Assembly: GCA_965153455.1 (NCBI GenBank)
Contig: OZ234499.1
Location: 7,760,515 to 7,824,514, forward strand
Length of the DNA stretch: 64,000 nt
Reading direction: 5' to 3'
Origin: Sphagnum compactum
Taxonomy: Eukaryota; Bryophyta; Sphagnopsida; Sphagnales
The notes under the pieces were generated by a model. That model had not been told where the DNA came from. It ran no database searches and saw nothing but the letters and a program-made list of their open reading frames with translations. Positions within the stretch are counted from its first letter, which is position 1; each line of letters opens with the position of its first letter. This document shows, piece after piece, positions 19,201 through 28,300 of the stretch. A program made the translations under genes and the position numbers.

Positions 19201-22126
19201 GTTGCAAGAATTACCTACATCTATTGGCCGATTGAGTGCACTCCAAAACCTTCATTTGTCAGGGTGTTCGAGCTTGCAAGAATTACCTACATCTATTGGC
19301 CAATTGAGTGCACTCCAAAACCTTGATTTCTCATGTTGTTCGAGCTTGCAAGAACTACCTACATTTATTGGCCAATTGACTTCACTCCAAAACCTTCATT
19401 TGTCAGCGTGTTCGAGCTTGCAAGATTTACCTACATTTATTGGCCAATTGAGTGCCCTCAAAAACCTTCATTTGTTCGCGTGTTCGAGCTTGCAAGAATT
19501 ACCTACATCTATTGGCCAATTGAGTGCCCTCAAAAACCTTCATTTGTTAGCGTGTTCGAGCTTGCAAGAATTACCTACATCTATTGGCCAATTGAGTGCA
19601 CTCCAAAACCTTCATTTGAACGATTGTTCCAAGTTGCAAAAACTACCTACATCTATTGGCCAATTGAGTGCACTCCAAAACCTTCATTTGTCAGGGTCTT
19701 TGAGCTTGCAAGAATTACCTACATCTATTGGCCGATTAAGTGCACTCCAAAACCTTCATTTGAACCATTGTTCGAGCTTGCAAGAATTACCTACATCTAT
19801 TGGCCGATTGAGTGCACTCCAAAACCTTAATTTGAACCATTGTTCGAGCTTGCAAGAATTACCTACATCTATTGGCCAATTGAGTGCACTCCAAAACCTT
19901 CATTTGAATGATTGTTCGAAGTTGCAAGAATTACCTACATCTATTGGCCAATTGAGTGCAATCCAAAACCTTGACTTCTCATGGTGTTCAAACTTGCAAG
20001 AATTACCTACATCTCTTGGCCAATTGAGTGCACTCCAAAACCTTGATTTTTCATGTTGTTCGAGCTTGCAAGAATTACCTACATCTATTGGCCAATTGAG
20101 TGCACTCCAAAATCTTGATTTGTCAGCATGTTCAAGCTTGCAAGAATTACCTACATCTATTGGCCAATGGAGTGCACTCCAAAACCTTCATTTGTCAGGG
20201 TGTTCGAGCTTGCAAGAATTACCTACATCTATTGGCCAATTGAGTGCACTCCAAAACCTTGATTTGTCAGGGTGTTCGAGTTTGCAAGAATTACCTACAT
20301 CTATTGGCCGATTGAATGCACTCCAAAACCTTCATTTGTCAACGTGTTCGAATTTGCAAAAATTACCTACATCTATTGGCCAATTAAATGCACTCAAAAA
20401 GCTTGATTTATACAATTGTTCGAACTTGAAAGAATTACCTACATCTATTGGCCAATTGAGTGCACTCCAAAACCTTCATTTATGGGGGTGTTCAAAGTTG
20501 CAAGAATTACCTATATCTATTGACCGATTGAATGCACTCCAAAACCTTCATTTGAACCATTGTTCGAGCTTGCAAGAATTACCTACATCTATTGGCCAAT
20601 TGAGTGCACTCCAAAACCTTCATTTGAACCATTGTTCGAGCTTGCAAGAATTACCTACATCTATTGGCCAATTGAGTGCACTCCAAAACTTTCATATGTT
20701 AGCGTGTTCAAGTTTGCAAGAATTACCTACATTTATTGGCCAAGTGAGTGCCCTCAAAAACCTTCATTTGTCAATGTGTTCGAGCTTGCAAGAATTACCT
20801 ACATCTATTGGCCAATTGAATGCACTCCAAAACCTTCATTTGTCAGGGTGTTCGAGTTTGCAAGAATTACCTACATCTATTGGCCAATTGACTGCACTCC
20901 TAAACCTTCATTTGAACGACTGTTCGAAATTGCAAGAATTACCTACATCTATTGGTCAATTGAGTGCACTCCAAAACATTCATTTAAACGACTGTTCGAA
21001 GTTGCAAAAATTACCTACATCTATTGGCCAATTGAGTGCACTCCAAAACCTTCATTTGAACAATTGTTCGAGCTTGCAAGAATTACCTACATCTATTGGT
21101 CAATTGAGTGCACTCCAAAACCTTGATTTGTCAACATGTTCGAGCTTGCAAGATTTACCTAAATCTATTGGCCAATTGAGTGCACTTCAAAACCTTCTTT
21201 TACGGGGGTGTTGGAGCTTGCAAGAATTACCTACATCTATTGGCCAATTGAGTGCACTCCAAAACCTTGATTTGTCAGTGTGTACGAGCCTGCAAGAATT
21301 ACCTACATCTATTGGCCAATTGAGTGCACTCCAAAACCTTCATTTGTTAGTGTGTTCGAGCTTGCAAGAATTACCTACATCTATTGGCCAATTGAGTGCA
21401 CTCCAAAACCTTCATTTGTCAATCTGTTCGAGCTTTCAAGAATTACCTACATTTATTGGCCAATTGAGTGCACTCCAAAAGCTTGATTTGTCAACGTGTC
21501 CGAGCTTGCAAGAATTACCTACATCTATTGGCCAATTGAGTGCACTCCAAAAGCTTGATTTGTCAACATGTTCAAGCTTGCAAGAATTACCTACATCTAT
21601 TGGCCAATTGAGTGCACTCCAAAACCTTCATTTGAACCATTGTTCGAGGTTGCAAAAATTACCTGCATCTATTGGCCAATTGAATGCACTTCAAAACCTT
21701 TATTTGAACGATTGTTCGAGCTTGCAAGAATTACCTACATCTATTGGTCAATTGAGTGCACTCCAAAACCTTCATTTGAACGATTGTTCGAGCTTGCAAA
21801 AATTACCTGCATCTATTGGCCAATTAAATGCACTTCAAAACCTTTATTTGAACGATTGTTCGAGCTTGCAAGAATTACCTACATCTATTGGTCAATTGAG
21901 TGCACTCCAAAACCTTCATTTGAATGATTGTTCAAGCTTGCAAAAATTACCTACATCTATTGGGCAATTGAATGCATTGCAAAACCTTCGTTTAAACAAT
22001 TGTTCAAGCTTGCAAAAATTACCTACATCTATTGGCCAATTGAATGCATTGCAAAACCTTCGTTTAAACAATTGTTGGAGCTTGCAGGAATTACCTACAT
22101 CTATTGACGAATTAAATGCATTCTGA
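12978..22126 (+). CDS. hydrolase-NBS-LRR (HNL) immune receptor gene, six exons
   Basis: An intracellular NLR-type immune receptor with an alpha/beta-hydrolase N-terminus instead of TIR or CC. Exons: 1 (candidate) from 12,978; 2, 13,399-13,697; 3, 14,432-14,831; 4, 15,258-15,410; 5, 15,556-16,608; 6, 16,793-22,126. All junctions from exon 2 onward have AG/GT borders and consistent phase (2, 0, 0, 0). They give 2,412 residues plus exon 1. Domains: hydrolase (exons 2-4), NB-ARC (exon 5), LRR (exon 6). Each domain boundary coincides with an intron. No premature stop occurs in 7.2 kb of coding exons, so I read it as an intact gene despite its length, which is about twice that of a usual NLR. The kinase-2 and RNBS-D motifs are of TIR-NLR type. 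In the family the N-terminal domain is thought to signal after NB-ARC activation; the LRRs sense ligand or restrain the switch. Exon 1 and its donor are the weak part of the model. Confidence 0.9.
13399..13697 (+). CDS. HNL exon 2: alpha/beta-hydrolase, first part
   Basis: Follows a strong polypyrimidine tract and TTTTGCAG, and starts RYPVHDLNPN. It encodes the first strands of the hydrolase fold: LTIIFFHGIAYG (13,453 onward), where the His-Gly of the oxyanion region is at 13,468, then the NWKQTWTT and WPQMWIPKDL segments typical of SERAC1-like lipase-type proteins, and VKILSLSYDS. It ends in phase 2 at AAG|GTGTGA. An open frame of about 15 residues beyond the donor has no similarity to the family and is intronic. 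Confidence 0.88.
14432..14831 (+). CDS. HNL exon 3: alpha/beta-hydrolase, nucleophile elbow
   Basis: The acceptor TTTTGTAG is followed by the completed Arg codon and YEALWDGPVAMVAYSFGGLV. The candidate nucleophile Ser is at 14,475-14,477 in A-Y-S-F-G-G, a variant of GxSxG with Ala for the first Gly. NLKGVVFYSVPHAGG follows, the next core strand and conserved PHAG loop of SERAC1-like hydrolases. The segment from there to ENINTYAFVEGLPIDNEW forms the lid/cap and the region expected to carry the acidic residue. It ends in phase 0 at TGG|GTTAGA. Confidence 0.9.
15258..15410 (+). CDS. HNL exon 4: alpha/beta-hydrolase, catalytic His segment
   Basis: 51 codons, starting GILVPTASAIRL. It contains DANHLTICKP, the His-containing block of SERAC1/DUF676 hydrolases, with the His codon at 15,330-15,332. 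It ends ECLKLFMK at a strong GTAAAT donor. With the exon 3 Ser, two of the three triad residues are visibly in place. Confidence 0.9.
15556..16608 (+). CDS. HNL exon 5: NB-ARC switch domain
   Basis: A 351-codon exon. In order: linker LPRYEVALEDKAYAIYSLL; P-loop GMGGIGKTT (15,667-15,693); RNBS-A-like SSFLDNVKS; kinase-2 KKVLVVVDDVD (final Asp, as in TIR-NLRs); a divergent RNBS-B, KILVNCRN, where the family has a TTR-containing block; ARELFMLHAF; GLPL within CGGLPLSLEVLG (16,171-16,182); RNBS-D FLDIACFF (16,357-16,380), TIR-NLR-like; and the MHD position as MHE in LYMHEQLRDMG (16,510-16,518). The P-loop Lys and the kinase-2 Asp pair are present, so nucleotide binding looks possible. It ends at CAG|GTTTGA, phase 0. 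Confidence 0.95.
16793..22126 (+). CDS. HNL exon 6: giant LRR exon with 69 exact 24-residue repeats
   Basis: A single 1,777-codon exon after a TTGATGTGATAG acceptor. The first about 125 codons hold irregular LRRs (NLRLLDLTKAS, NLRWLCLQEC, YHLQVLHLTKC). From about 17,170 to the stop, the GAATTACC-type anchor recurs every 72 nt, from 17,192 to 22,088: 68 intervals of exactly 72, so 69 units. Unit core: LPTSIGQLSALQNL, then a variable L-x-x-x-C turn and S-x-LQE. This matches the Cys-containing LRR of plant TIR-NLRs. It ends mid-unit (SIDELNAF, stop at 22,124-22,126), and decayed units continue downstream. Because 72 is a multiple of three, other frames also stay open; these are not genes. Confidence 0.93.
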   Translation: MAKNLEGISFKECEVLPSFFQNGSKEFDNLRLLDLTKASPNMVENFIQSQDLNNLRWLCLQECMIQKLPNNLFNCYHLQVLHLTKCKCLQFFFDILSQGFNTSICVDMKELSPSFSKLNTLLELNLLGCLNLQELPTSIGQLNALQELNLSECSSLQKLPPSIGQLSALQNFHLSACSSLQELPTSIGQLSALQNLDLLACSSLQELPTSIGQLNALQNLHLNDCSSLQELPTSIGQLSALQNLHLNDCSQLQELPTSIGQLRALQNLHLNDCSSLQRLPTSIGQLNALQNLYVWGCSKLQKLRTSIGQLIAFQNLDFSRCSSLQELPTSIGQLNALQNLCLSGCSKLQELPTSIGQLNALQNLHLNDCFNLRELPTSIGQLSALQNIHLSRCLNLQKLPTSIGQLNAFQNLNFSKCSSLQELPTSIGQLSALQNLLLRGCSSLQELPTSIGQLSALQNLHLNNCSSLQKLPTSIGRLSALQNLDLSNCSNLQELPTSIGQLSALQNLDLSVCTSLQELPTSIGQLSALQNLDLSNCSNLQELPTSIGQLSALQNLHLLVCTSLQELPTSIGQLSALQNLLLVMCSSLQKLPPSIGQLSALQNLDLSGCSSLQELPTSIGQLTALQNLFLWECSKLQELPISIGQLNALQNLHLNHCSSLQELPTSIGRLSALQNLHLNDCSKLQELPTSIGQLSALQNLHLSGCLSLQELPTSIGRLSALQNLHLNHCSSLQELLTSIGRLTTLQNLILNDCSSLQELPASIGQLATLQNLGLKDCSSLQKLPTSIGRLSALQNLHLNDYLRLQELPTSIGRLSALQNLHLSGCSSLQELPTSIGQLSALQNLDFSCCSSLQELPTFIGQLTSLQNLHLSACSSLQDLPTFIGQLSALKNLHLFACSSLQELPTSIGQLSALKNLHLLACSSLQELPTSIGQLSALQNLHLNDCSKLQKLPTSIGQLSALQNLHLSGSLSLQELPTSIGRLSALQNLHLNHCSSLQELPTSIGRLSALQNLNLNHCSSLQELPTSIGQLSALQNLHLNDCSKLQELPTSIGQLSAIQNLDFSWCSNLQELPTSLGQLSALQNLDFSCCSSLQELPTSIGQLSALQNLDLSACSSLQELPTSIGQWSALQNLHLSGCSSLQELPTSIGQLSALQNLDLSGCSSLQELPTSIGRLNALQNLHLSTCSNLQKLPTSIGQLNALKKLDLYNCSNLKELPTSIGQLSALQNLHLWGCSKLQELPISIDRLNALQNLHLNHCSSLQELPTSIGQLSALQNLHLNHCSSLQELPTSIGQLSALQNFHMLACSSLQELPTFIGQVSALKNLHLSMCSSLQELPTSIGQLNALQNLHLSGCSSLQELPTSIGQLTALLNLHLNDCSKLQELPTSIGQLSALQNIHLNDCSKLQKLPTSIGQLSALQNLHLNNCSSLQELPTSIGQLSALQNLDLSTCSSLQDLPKSIGQLSALQNLLLRGCWSLQELPTSIGQLSALQNLDLSVCTSLQELPTSIGQLSALQNLHLLVCSSLQELPTSIGQLSALQNLHLSICSSFQELPTFIGQLSALQKLDLSTCPSLQELPTSIGQLSALQKLDLSTCSSLQELPTSIGQLSALQNLHLNHCSRLQKLPASIGQLNALQNLYLNDCSSLQELPTSIGQLSALQNLHLNDCSSLQKLPASIGQLNALQNLYLNDCSSLQELPTSIGQLSALQNLHLNDCSSLQKLPTSIGQLNALQNLRLNNCSSLQKLPTSIGQLNALQNLRLNNCWSLQELPTSIDELNAF
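17170..22123 (+). repeat. 72-nt LRR-coding tandem array, 69 units
   Basis: A direct tandem array inside exon 6. Besides the 72-nt period there is higher-order structure. A block with CTATATCTATTGG and neighbours near 18,711 recurs at 20,511 (1,800 nt, 25 units). A block near 18,901 recurs at 19,693 (792 nt, 11 units). A 144-nt dimer repeats within about 21,650-21,950. These fit growth by unequal exchange or replication slippage in whole units. Confidence 0.95.
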
Positions 22127-23640
22127 AAACCTTGATTTGAATGATTATTGGAGCTTACAAAAATTACGTACATTTATCGGCCAATTGAATGCACTCTAAA
22201 ACTTTCATTTGTAGGGGTGTTCGAGGTTATAAGAATTATTTACGTCTAGTGGCCAATTGAGTGCACTTCGAAACCTTCATTTGTGAAGGTGCTCTAGTTT
22301 GCAAAAAATACATACATCTATTGGCCAATTGAGTGTAATTTAAAACCTTAATTTGCAGGATTGTTTGAGGTTACAAGAATTATATATAGGTGTTGAATTA
22401 TTTAAAGTGTACCAAAATCTTGTCAGAATGTCACCTTTTTCTATTTCTTTACCTAGTCATTTTTTTATGATGTAAATACACATTTATGGATGATGATGAA
22501 ATCTAGAATTGTAATGGTTCAAAATATGGTCCTTTCGAAAATTTTGACAACTTTTGATTTGTTATTCTTATGGGGATCAAAATATAGGGTAAAAAAGGGT
22601 TGTAGTAAGGACTAGGCCTTTTTTGTCTTGTGTGGTACACCTTAAAGGATTTTCACCTTACATCTAATTGGTCAATTGAGTGCATTCCAAAACCTTTGTT
22701 CGAGGGGGTGTTCAAGGTTGCAAGAATTACCTACATCTATTGGCCAATTGACTACACTCAAAAACTTTCATTTGTGGGGGGTGTTTGAGGTTGCAAGAAA
22801 CACCTACATCTATTGGCTAATTGAATACATTTCAAAACTTTAATTTGCACTATTATTCAAGGTTTCAAGAATTCCTCATGCATTCCAAAACTTTAAATTA
22901 TCAACGTGTTCGAATTTGTAAGAATTACCTACATCTATTGGTCAATTGAATGCATTTCAAAACTTTCATTTATTGGGGTGTTGTGTTTGTGCTTGCAAGA
23001 ATTACTTACATCTATTGGCCAATTGAATGTAGTTCAAAAATTTAATTTTTATGATTGTTCGGAGTTGCAAAAATTACCTACATTTATTGGCCAATTGAAT
23101 GCACTCCAAACCTTTATTTGAATGATTGTTTGAGGTTACAAGAATTACCTACATCTATTGGTCAAGTGAGTGTCGTCCAAAACATTCATTTAGACAATTA
23201 CTCGAGGTTACAAGAATTACCCACATCTATTAACCAATTAAGTGCATTTCAAAACCCTAATTTGCACGATTGTTCAAGGTTGCAAAAATGACTTACATTT
23301 ATTATCCAATTGAATGCACTTCAAAACCTTCATTTGTCAAGGTGTTTGAGCTTGCAAGAATTACGTACATCTATTGGCGAATTGAGTGCACTACAAAACC
23401 TTCATTTGAACGATTGTTTGAGCTGCAATAATTAACTACATCAATTGGCCAATTGAGTGCACTCTAAATTTTTCATTTGGTAGGGTCTAGGAACTTGTAA
23501 AAATTGCCTATGTATATTGGTCGATTCAATGCATTCCAAACCTTCATTGTTTAGATGTTTGAGCTATCGTAAATTACCTACATTTCTTGGGGAATTGAAT
23601 GCATGTCAAAAGCTTAAGTTGTTGACTAAATGTAGATTAT
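22127..23640 (+). pseudogene. decayed continuation of the LRR array
   Basis: Beyond the HNL stop the same repeat goes on: about 4 units to 22,390, then about 250 bp without units (22,400-22,650), then about 14 units to about 23,620. Spacing is no longer 72 (roughly 60-80), and stops and frameshifts are frequent. At the boundary, the sequence around the stop codon is one base longer than in the upstream units, so a single-base insertion appears to have moved the frame into the stop. This looks like former coding sequence released from selection. Short open frames here are remnants. Confidence 0.85.
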
Positions 23641-25059
23641 AATGTGTAGGATTTATGCATAACAAGAGTTATATATTGTGGTAATAATATTAAATTCATT
23701 TTGAATTATTGTACATATCACATAAAAATGATTTGGGTTTGGAAACTAAAATATGTTATAAAAATCTGAATATGTAATTGATTAAAATTTGTGTTTTTAT
23801 ATTGTAAGTGTAAACCAATAAATTTATAAAGGTTTTAAAAAAATCTTTGCGTGACAACATTTTTTATTAATTTTGAAAATTATTGTTGTCAAATGATTAA
23901 AAATGTATTTGGCCCAAGCACATGTTTAATTAAAGAACATTTTACAACCTCAAAAATTCACAATCATCAACATTATCATAACATACTGTAATAATGAACA
24001 AAATTTTTAATTCATATGATTGATCTCCAGGACATCAAATGTTTTTGAAAGTTTTGATGGGGAAGATTGTTTTTTTATGGTTGCCTTTTTATATGGGTGA
24101 GATTTCATGGACAAATTTTCATTTAAATTGGTACTTTGTAATTAATTTATTATAATTATAATGATTTTTAAAGGCCCTATAAAAAAAATCAAAATTATCA
24201 TTTATATATGCACCAATTCCATAACATAATGACAAGTTAAGATATAAACCATCATCTATTGCAACTTTTCAAGGTTCATTCACAAAAGAAAGTTCCAAAA
24301 AGGAATGTTTAATTTTTAAAGGATTTCGAAGTCCAACTTTGAATTTTTAGTTTATTGAAATGATAACAATTGAAATGATTTCTTGTATGTTAATAAATAA
24401 AATGATGTGTTATTGTATCAATAAGATTTTAAAATTATTTTGGATATTATGTAAATGCCTTTTTGAAATCTTTAAACTAAATATATTAATTGTTTTAAAC
24501 TTCATTTTTTGAATAATCAAAAGGAATGTAAAAAATCATGCAAATTGATTTCAAACATTTTGTATAAGAAAAACATGTTTTGTTTAAAGCAAGTATGTGT
24601 TCATTGGGTGAACTTGATGAAAAAACAAATCATATCAAAATTTCAAAGGCTTGAAATTTTGAACCAAATGGTTGCAAGGGAAAAGACTCATTCGTTTATA
24701 CTAATTTGCTAGTTGTTTATATCCATTAAGTTCAAAATTTCTAGCTTGAAACATATGTCATATGTGTACTTGTAAACCAAAATATTGATGCACAATTATG
24801 TATGCATGTAAAAAATCACTAGCACCACATGAATTATGTTAACTTGTGCTATTCAATTTTGCTCACTCAATTTTTTTCCATGTAATTGTTATTTTAAAAA
24901 GTAGCCCTAAAACATGTTGGAGCTTTATTCCTTTTTTGGAACTCAAATTATGAGTGAACCTTTCATAAGAAAATATCTTCTAAATATCCATTGTCATGCA
25001 TCAAATGTGGACGTGTTGAAATTTGTTAGATTGTGATAATAATTTGTCTACATTGTATA
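23641..25059. other. intergenic downstream of HNL, no gene seen
   Basis: AT-rich DNA without repeats or coding signals that I can support. It could contain the HNL 3' UTR if transcription crosses the decayed units, but no polyadenylation site can be chosen. Confidence 0.5.
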
Positions 25060-25320
25060 TGTAGCTTGCATTCACCTTGTCAAATTGTTTGAACTTGTAA
25101 TAACTACCTACATCTATTGACCAATTGGATGCCCTCCAAGAGCTTGATTTGTGGGGGTGTTTGAGCCTACAAGAATAGACGTATGTCTATTGACCATTCG
25201 AGTGCACTCCAAAAACTTATAATTTAATATGGCGGTGTTTGAACTTGCAAGAATTAGTTCTACATCTATTGTTTACTTGAATGCAACCCAAAAGCTTCAT
25301 TTGTTGGTACATGCATTCAA
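25060..25320 (+). pseudogene. isolated fragment of about three decayed LRR units
   Basis: TACCTACATCTATTGACCAATT and CTACAAGAATAGACG-type sequences at about 25,105-25,300 match the HNL LRR unit, with frameshifts. The fragment is separated from the main array by 1.4 kb of unrelated DNA, so the array once extended further, or a piece was moved here. Confidence 0.75.
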
Positions 25321-28300
25321 AGTGGACCAAAAATAACACATTAGAATTTCCCAAAAAATCCAACACATAAAGGCCTATTGTGGATGTCATGTAAGAAAAT
25401 ATTAGTCACATGATCCAAACAATGCAATTTACATATGGCCATTTGGTAACAATTAATTCTACAAAAATAGCAACAATGATTTTGTACATCCTACACATAG
25501 TTTTTTAATGATTAATAAAACAACCATCGTTGTTGTAGATGAATAGGATGGTAGGTGGTAACCTACATGAAGTAATGAAAATAATATCCGTTACAATGCC
25601 CCTTTTCATGATTTTAAATCATGTTTACTACCTTTGTTGGCTTGTAACAAGGTAGGTGGTAAGCAATAGGCAAAATGTAGGGTTACAACAACAATTACAA
25701 GCCTTATAACACCTTTCCTTGTGTTATTATTTTCATTCTTGAGGTCTATTACAAATGATGTAGTTTATTCTTTTTCATATTATGTTTTCTAAACAATTGG
25801 TTTCCAAACCCATTTATAGCCTTTTAAGACCTAACAAATATTGACAACCCAAGGAAGAACATCGTAGGATTCTTGCACACTTGCACAAGTGTGCGATGGA
25901 AGTGAGCCCCAAGCATTTTAAAGTGAAGATCATTTTGAAAGTTCGAGTTTCGAAGTGTTTTGAATCTTTGGGACAAAAATGTAAATAATAAATTAAGTCC
26001 CCAATATATTATTGTGAAGGTCTTGAAATGTAAATATCAAAAGTGGATTTGCACTTTGCAATATTTGGAGTTTTGAGTTGAAAATATGGCCAAAAGAAAG
26101 GTCATGAATCAAATTCACAATTTGATTCTTGACAATTAAAACCTAAGAACATGGATCAAATGACCTTTGATTGAGGTGTGCAACATGGCATTGGAAAGAT
26201 CTTGTCCAAACTTACAACTTTATAATTTGAAATTTTTGGATCAAAATTCATATCGAAATTTTATGACCCCATAAAATCATGAGATTCACAACTTGGGAAT
26301 TCAGGAATTGCACTTGGGAGTTGCAAGGATTTTAACCATTTTGGTGCAACTTAAACCACCAATCAAAAAAATTATTTATAAGGAGGAAAGGTGGTGGTTT
26401 CTTTCCAAATATGGGTCATGTGAGTGTAATGAGTCCAAAACAAATTTGTGACTAAAAGTCAATTCCATTTGCATTAACCACCTGCATTGTTTGGTTTATG
26501 AAAATGACTTGTCCATGAGATTCTTATGATTATCACATTGTCCTAGTCCCATTTTAAATATTTTCTAAGTGCAAGGAGCTAGGGAGCATGCCCCCAAGTT
26601 TTCCTTCTTTTTCCCCTTTTTGGAGCATTATCATCAACTTAAAGGTTTATACCCAATACCTTAAGACGAACTTAAGGGCATGACAAGTTCCAATGTTAGC
26701 AAGTGTTTTTGTTTTTTTCCATAACATAAAGGGGGAAAAGTTGGGAAAAGGGGGGAGTTTTCATAGGCATGATTTTATTTTTTTTAGTTTGACATAGGGG
26801 ATCAAATAACTAGATTTTGATTTGTTTTGAAACCCAACTATATTATTACATTATTGTTTAATTGTTAATTTTGGTTATCAATTTCCCTAGTTATTTTGTT
26901 GATAACACATATATGTTATGTGTAAAGGTTGGTTGTGAAATGCCCAACTTAATAACCTTTTGGTATATTATCAAGTAGATTTTTGTATGCAAAACTTAAC
27001 CCCCCAAAATAAAAATCTTCATTCTTTGTGTAGTTCTCATAATTGCCAATAACATTGATCAAAATTTGAAAGTTGAAAGAACAACCAACAGTGAAATTAA
27101 GATTGGAAAAATGTAATTAAACAAAAAGTGACAATTCAAAAAACTTGTTGGGACAAAACATGGAAGGGTACAAATCATTTTTTGGTTTTAATTTGAGTAA
27201 TGAGTGGGTTAGACATAACAACATAGTGTGTAGGAATTGAAATGACTCGTGGAATTGGCATTTGATGACACATCTTTGATCATCTTGGAATTTCATTAAT
27301 AGTGAGATTATTATTTCACATAAAGGTTTTGGAATGCACCTTGTATTATATGCTTGAAATATTTGATTCATTTAAAGTTTCAATTTAATCATATTACATT
27401 ATTTAAACGACCTCATATTGATTCCAGTTTATGTTACATCTAATGGTACATTTGTTGATTGCGTTGAAGGAACTCAATCAATTATTTCATAAGGACATGG
27501 TTGGATTTTTTACCATTGGCTCCTCTTTGGAGGCAAATTTTTTTGTGTTGAGGAATAATCTTTGAAATCTCAATAACTTTGCACATGGCACCAAGGACCT
27601 TGACCTTTTCACAACTATTTCTTTTGCTAAGGGTTTTTTAAATGGCAAAAAAATTATAATATGATGCATTACATGCACCACACATACATATCTAACTTGT
27701 TTGATTCATTGGAGAAGATGAAGGAAATGATTGGGTATATGTGAAGTTAATTGTAAATAATTTTAACAAATGATTTATTAACTTGCCAATTTTCAATGCT
27801 TCAAAGTTGTTCAATCCTAAACATGATCTTGATAATATGCCTCAAACTCTTTACATTTTTTTGTTTTGATTTATTAAATTTTCAATTGCAAGATGATTAT
27901 TATTCAATAATTCGTACACTATATGTTTAAGCCTTAAAAATTATGAAACTATTCCTCATGGTTTGGAAGATACTAGGGTGACAAACAAATTACCTTCCTT
28001 AATGGATTGATGTGTATGCTTGCAAAAATGTATATCCAAATTCAATGATGCACTCTTCAAAGTTAAATTACTTTCATGGTGAGCAAAGGGGTGCAATATG
28101 TGTAAGGCCAATTAGGACCACAACATCATGGCACAACAAGCATCCAATAATGAAATGTGGGTCGTTAGAAGATCAGACATTGGCCCCCCAAGTAAACCCA
28201 CAATCGTACTTTAACCTTTTTGAATGAAGTTTCTCTCATTGTTCATATTTAGTTTGAGAACTATCAATTTTAGACCTAGAGACCCTGGTATAATCTTGGG

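Noticed and set aside
18616-19830. Long plus-frame open segments with a repeated YIYWPIECTPKP pattern
   Set aside because: Out-of-frame reading of the 72-nt LRR unit; the LRR frame is continuous over 1,777 codons and fits the upstream exon phases.
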